Assembly (NCBI RefSeq): GCF_018336475.1
Contig: NZ_CP048741.1
Coordinates: forward strand, 69,059 to 74,624
From: Romboutsia sp. 13368
GTDB lineage: Bacteria; Bacillota; Clostridia; Peptostreptococcales; Peptostreptococcaceae
DNA length: 5,566 nt
Direction: 5' to 3'
The position numbers and the translations under genes are program-made. Positions within the stretch are counted from its first letter, which is position 1; the number at the start of each line of letters is the position of its first letter. A model generated the notes under the pieces. That model saw only the letters and a program-made list of their open reading frames with translations, was not told the origin of the DNA and ran no database searches. Positions 5,532-5,566 of this stretch are shown here, piece after piece.

Positions 5532-5566
5532 ATGAATAAGATAAATTTTAATCTTAAAGGTGTAAT
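5532..5566 (+). CDS. 5' end of an unidentified gene, cut by the window edge
   Basis: Eleven complete codons are visible, reading MNKINFNLKGV, and the frame is open at the window end. The support is a purine-rich ribosome site (5519-5525) at six-base spacing and the placement of the gene after a strong terminator, which makes it the start of a new unit. The fragment is too short to assign a family, and no signal peptide or domain can be judged. The 73-base stretch before it (5459-5531) shows no convincing promoter with correct spacing, although TTGAAC at 5491-5496 resembles a -35 box. Confidence 0.55.
   Translation, partial: MNKINFNLKGV

Noticed and set aside
5517..5539. ATG 5517 and ATG 5528 as small leader peptides before the last gene.
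   Set aside because: Each reaches a stop within five codons. The ribosome site is better placed for ATG 5532, and there is no sign of selection on such tiny frames.

Overview
The window is AT-rich, entirely plus-strand coding, with strong AGGAGG-type ribosome sites and short intergenic gaps. It reads as a spore-forming member of the Clostridia. Gene content and order (acpS, a CBS-domain protein, a GerS-like lipoprotein, alanine racemase, MazEF) point to Peptostreptococcaceae, the group of Clostridioides difficile, Paeniclostridium and Romboutsia. That placement is inferred from family knowledge; no database search was possible.

Region 1 (76-3373) is one tightly packed run of six genes: holo-ACP synthase (76-459), a two-CBS-domain protein (461-919), a lipoprotein resembling the germination factor GerS (943-1530), alanine racemase (1546-2712), a MazE/EndoAI-type antitoxin (2737-3021) and a MazF/EndoA-type mRNA interferase (3023-3373). 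Gaps are 1 to 24 bases. A hairpin plus an eight-T run directly after mazF (3372-3408) closes the unit. The order acpS - LolA-like lipoprotein - alr - mazEF matches the Bacillus subtilis ydcB-ydcC-alrA-ndoAI-ndoA order, with the CBS gene as an addition.

Region 2 (3374-3580) is a non-coding spacer. It holds the terminator, a perfect 22-bp inverted repeat that shares an arm with it, a probable extended -10 promoter and a short leader for the next unit. Region 3 (3581-5336) is a split transketolase: an N-terminal thiamine-diphosphate subunit and a C-terminal subunit overlapping by 8 bases, ended by a 21-bp stem terminator (5413-5458). Region 4 (5459-5566) is a spacer and the first 11 codons of an unidentified gene that runs off the window.

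The first operon mixes lipid synthesis (acyl carrier protein activation), cell-wall precursor supply (D-alanine), spore cortex and germination (GerS-like) and growth control (MazEF). The transketolase pair serves the non-oxidative pentose phosphate pathway. No clearly new system is visible. The most testable oddity is the distribution of UACAU, the cut site known for B. subtilis and C. difficile MazF. It is absent from alr-mazE-mazF but occurs three times at the 5' end of the transketolase transcript, once overlapping its start codon.
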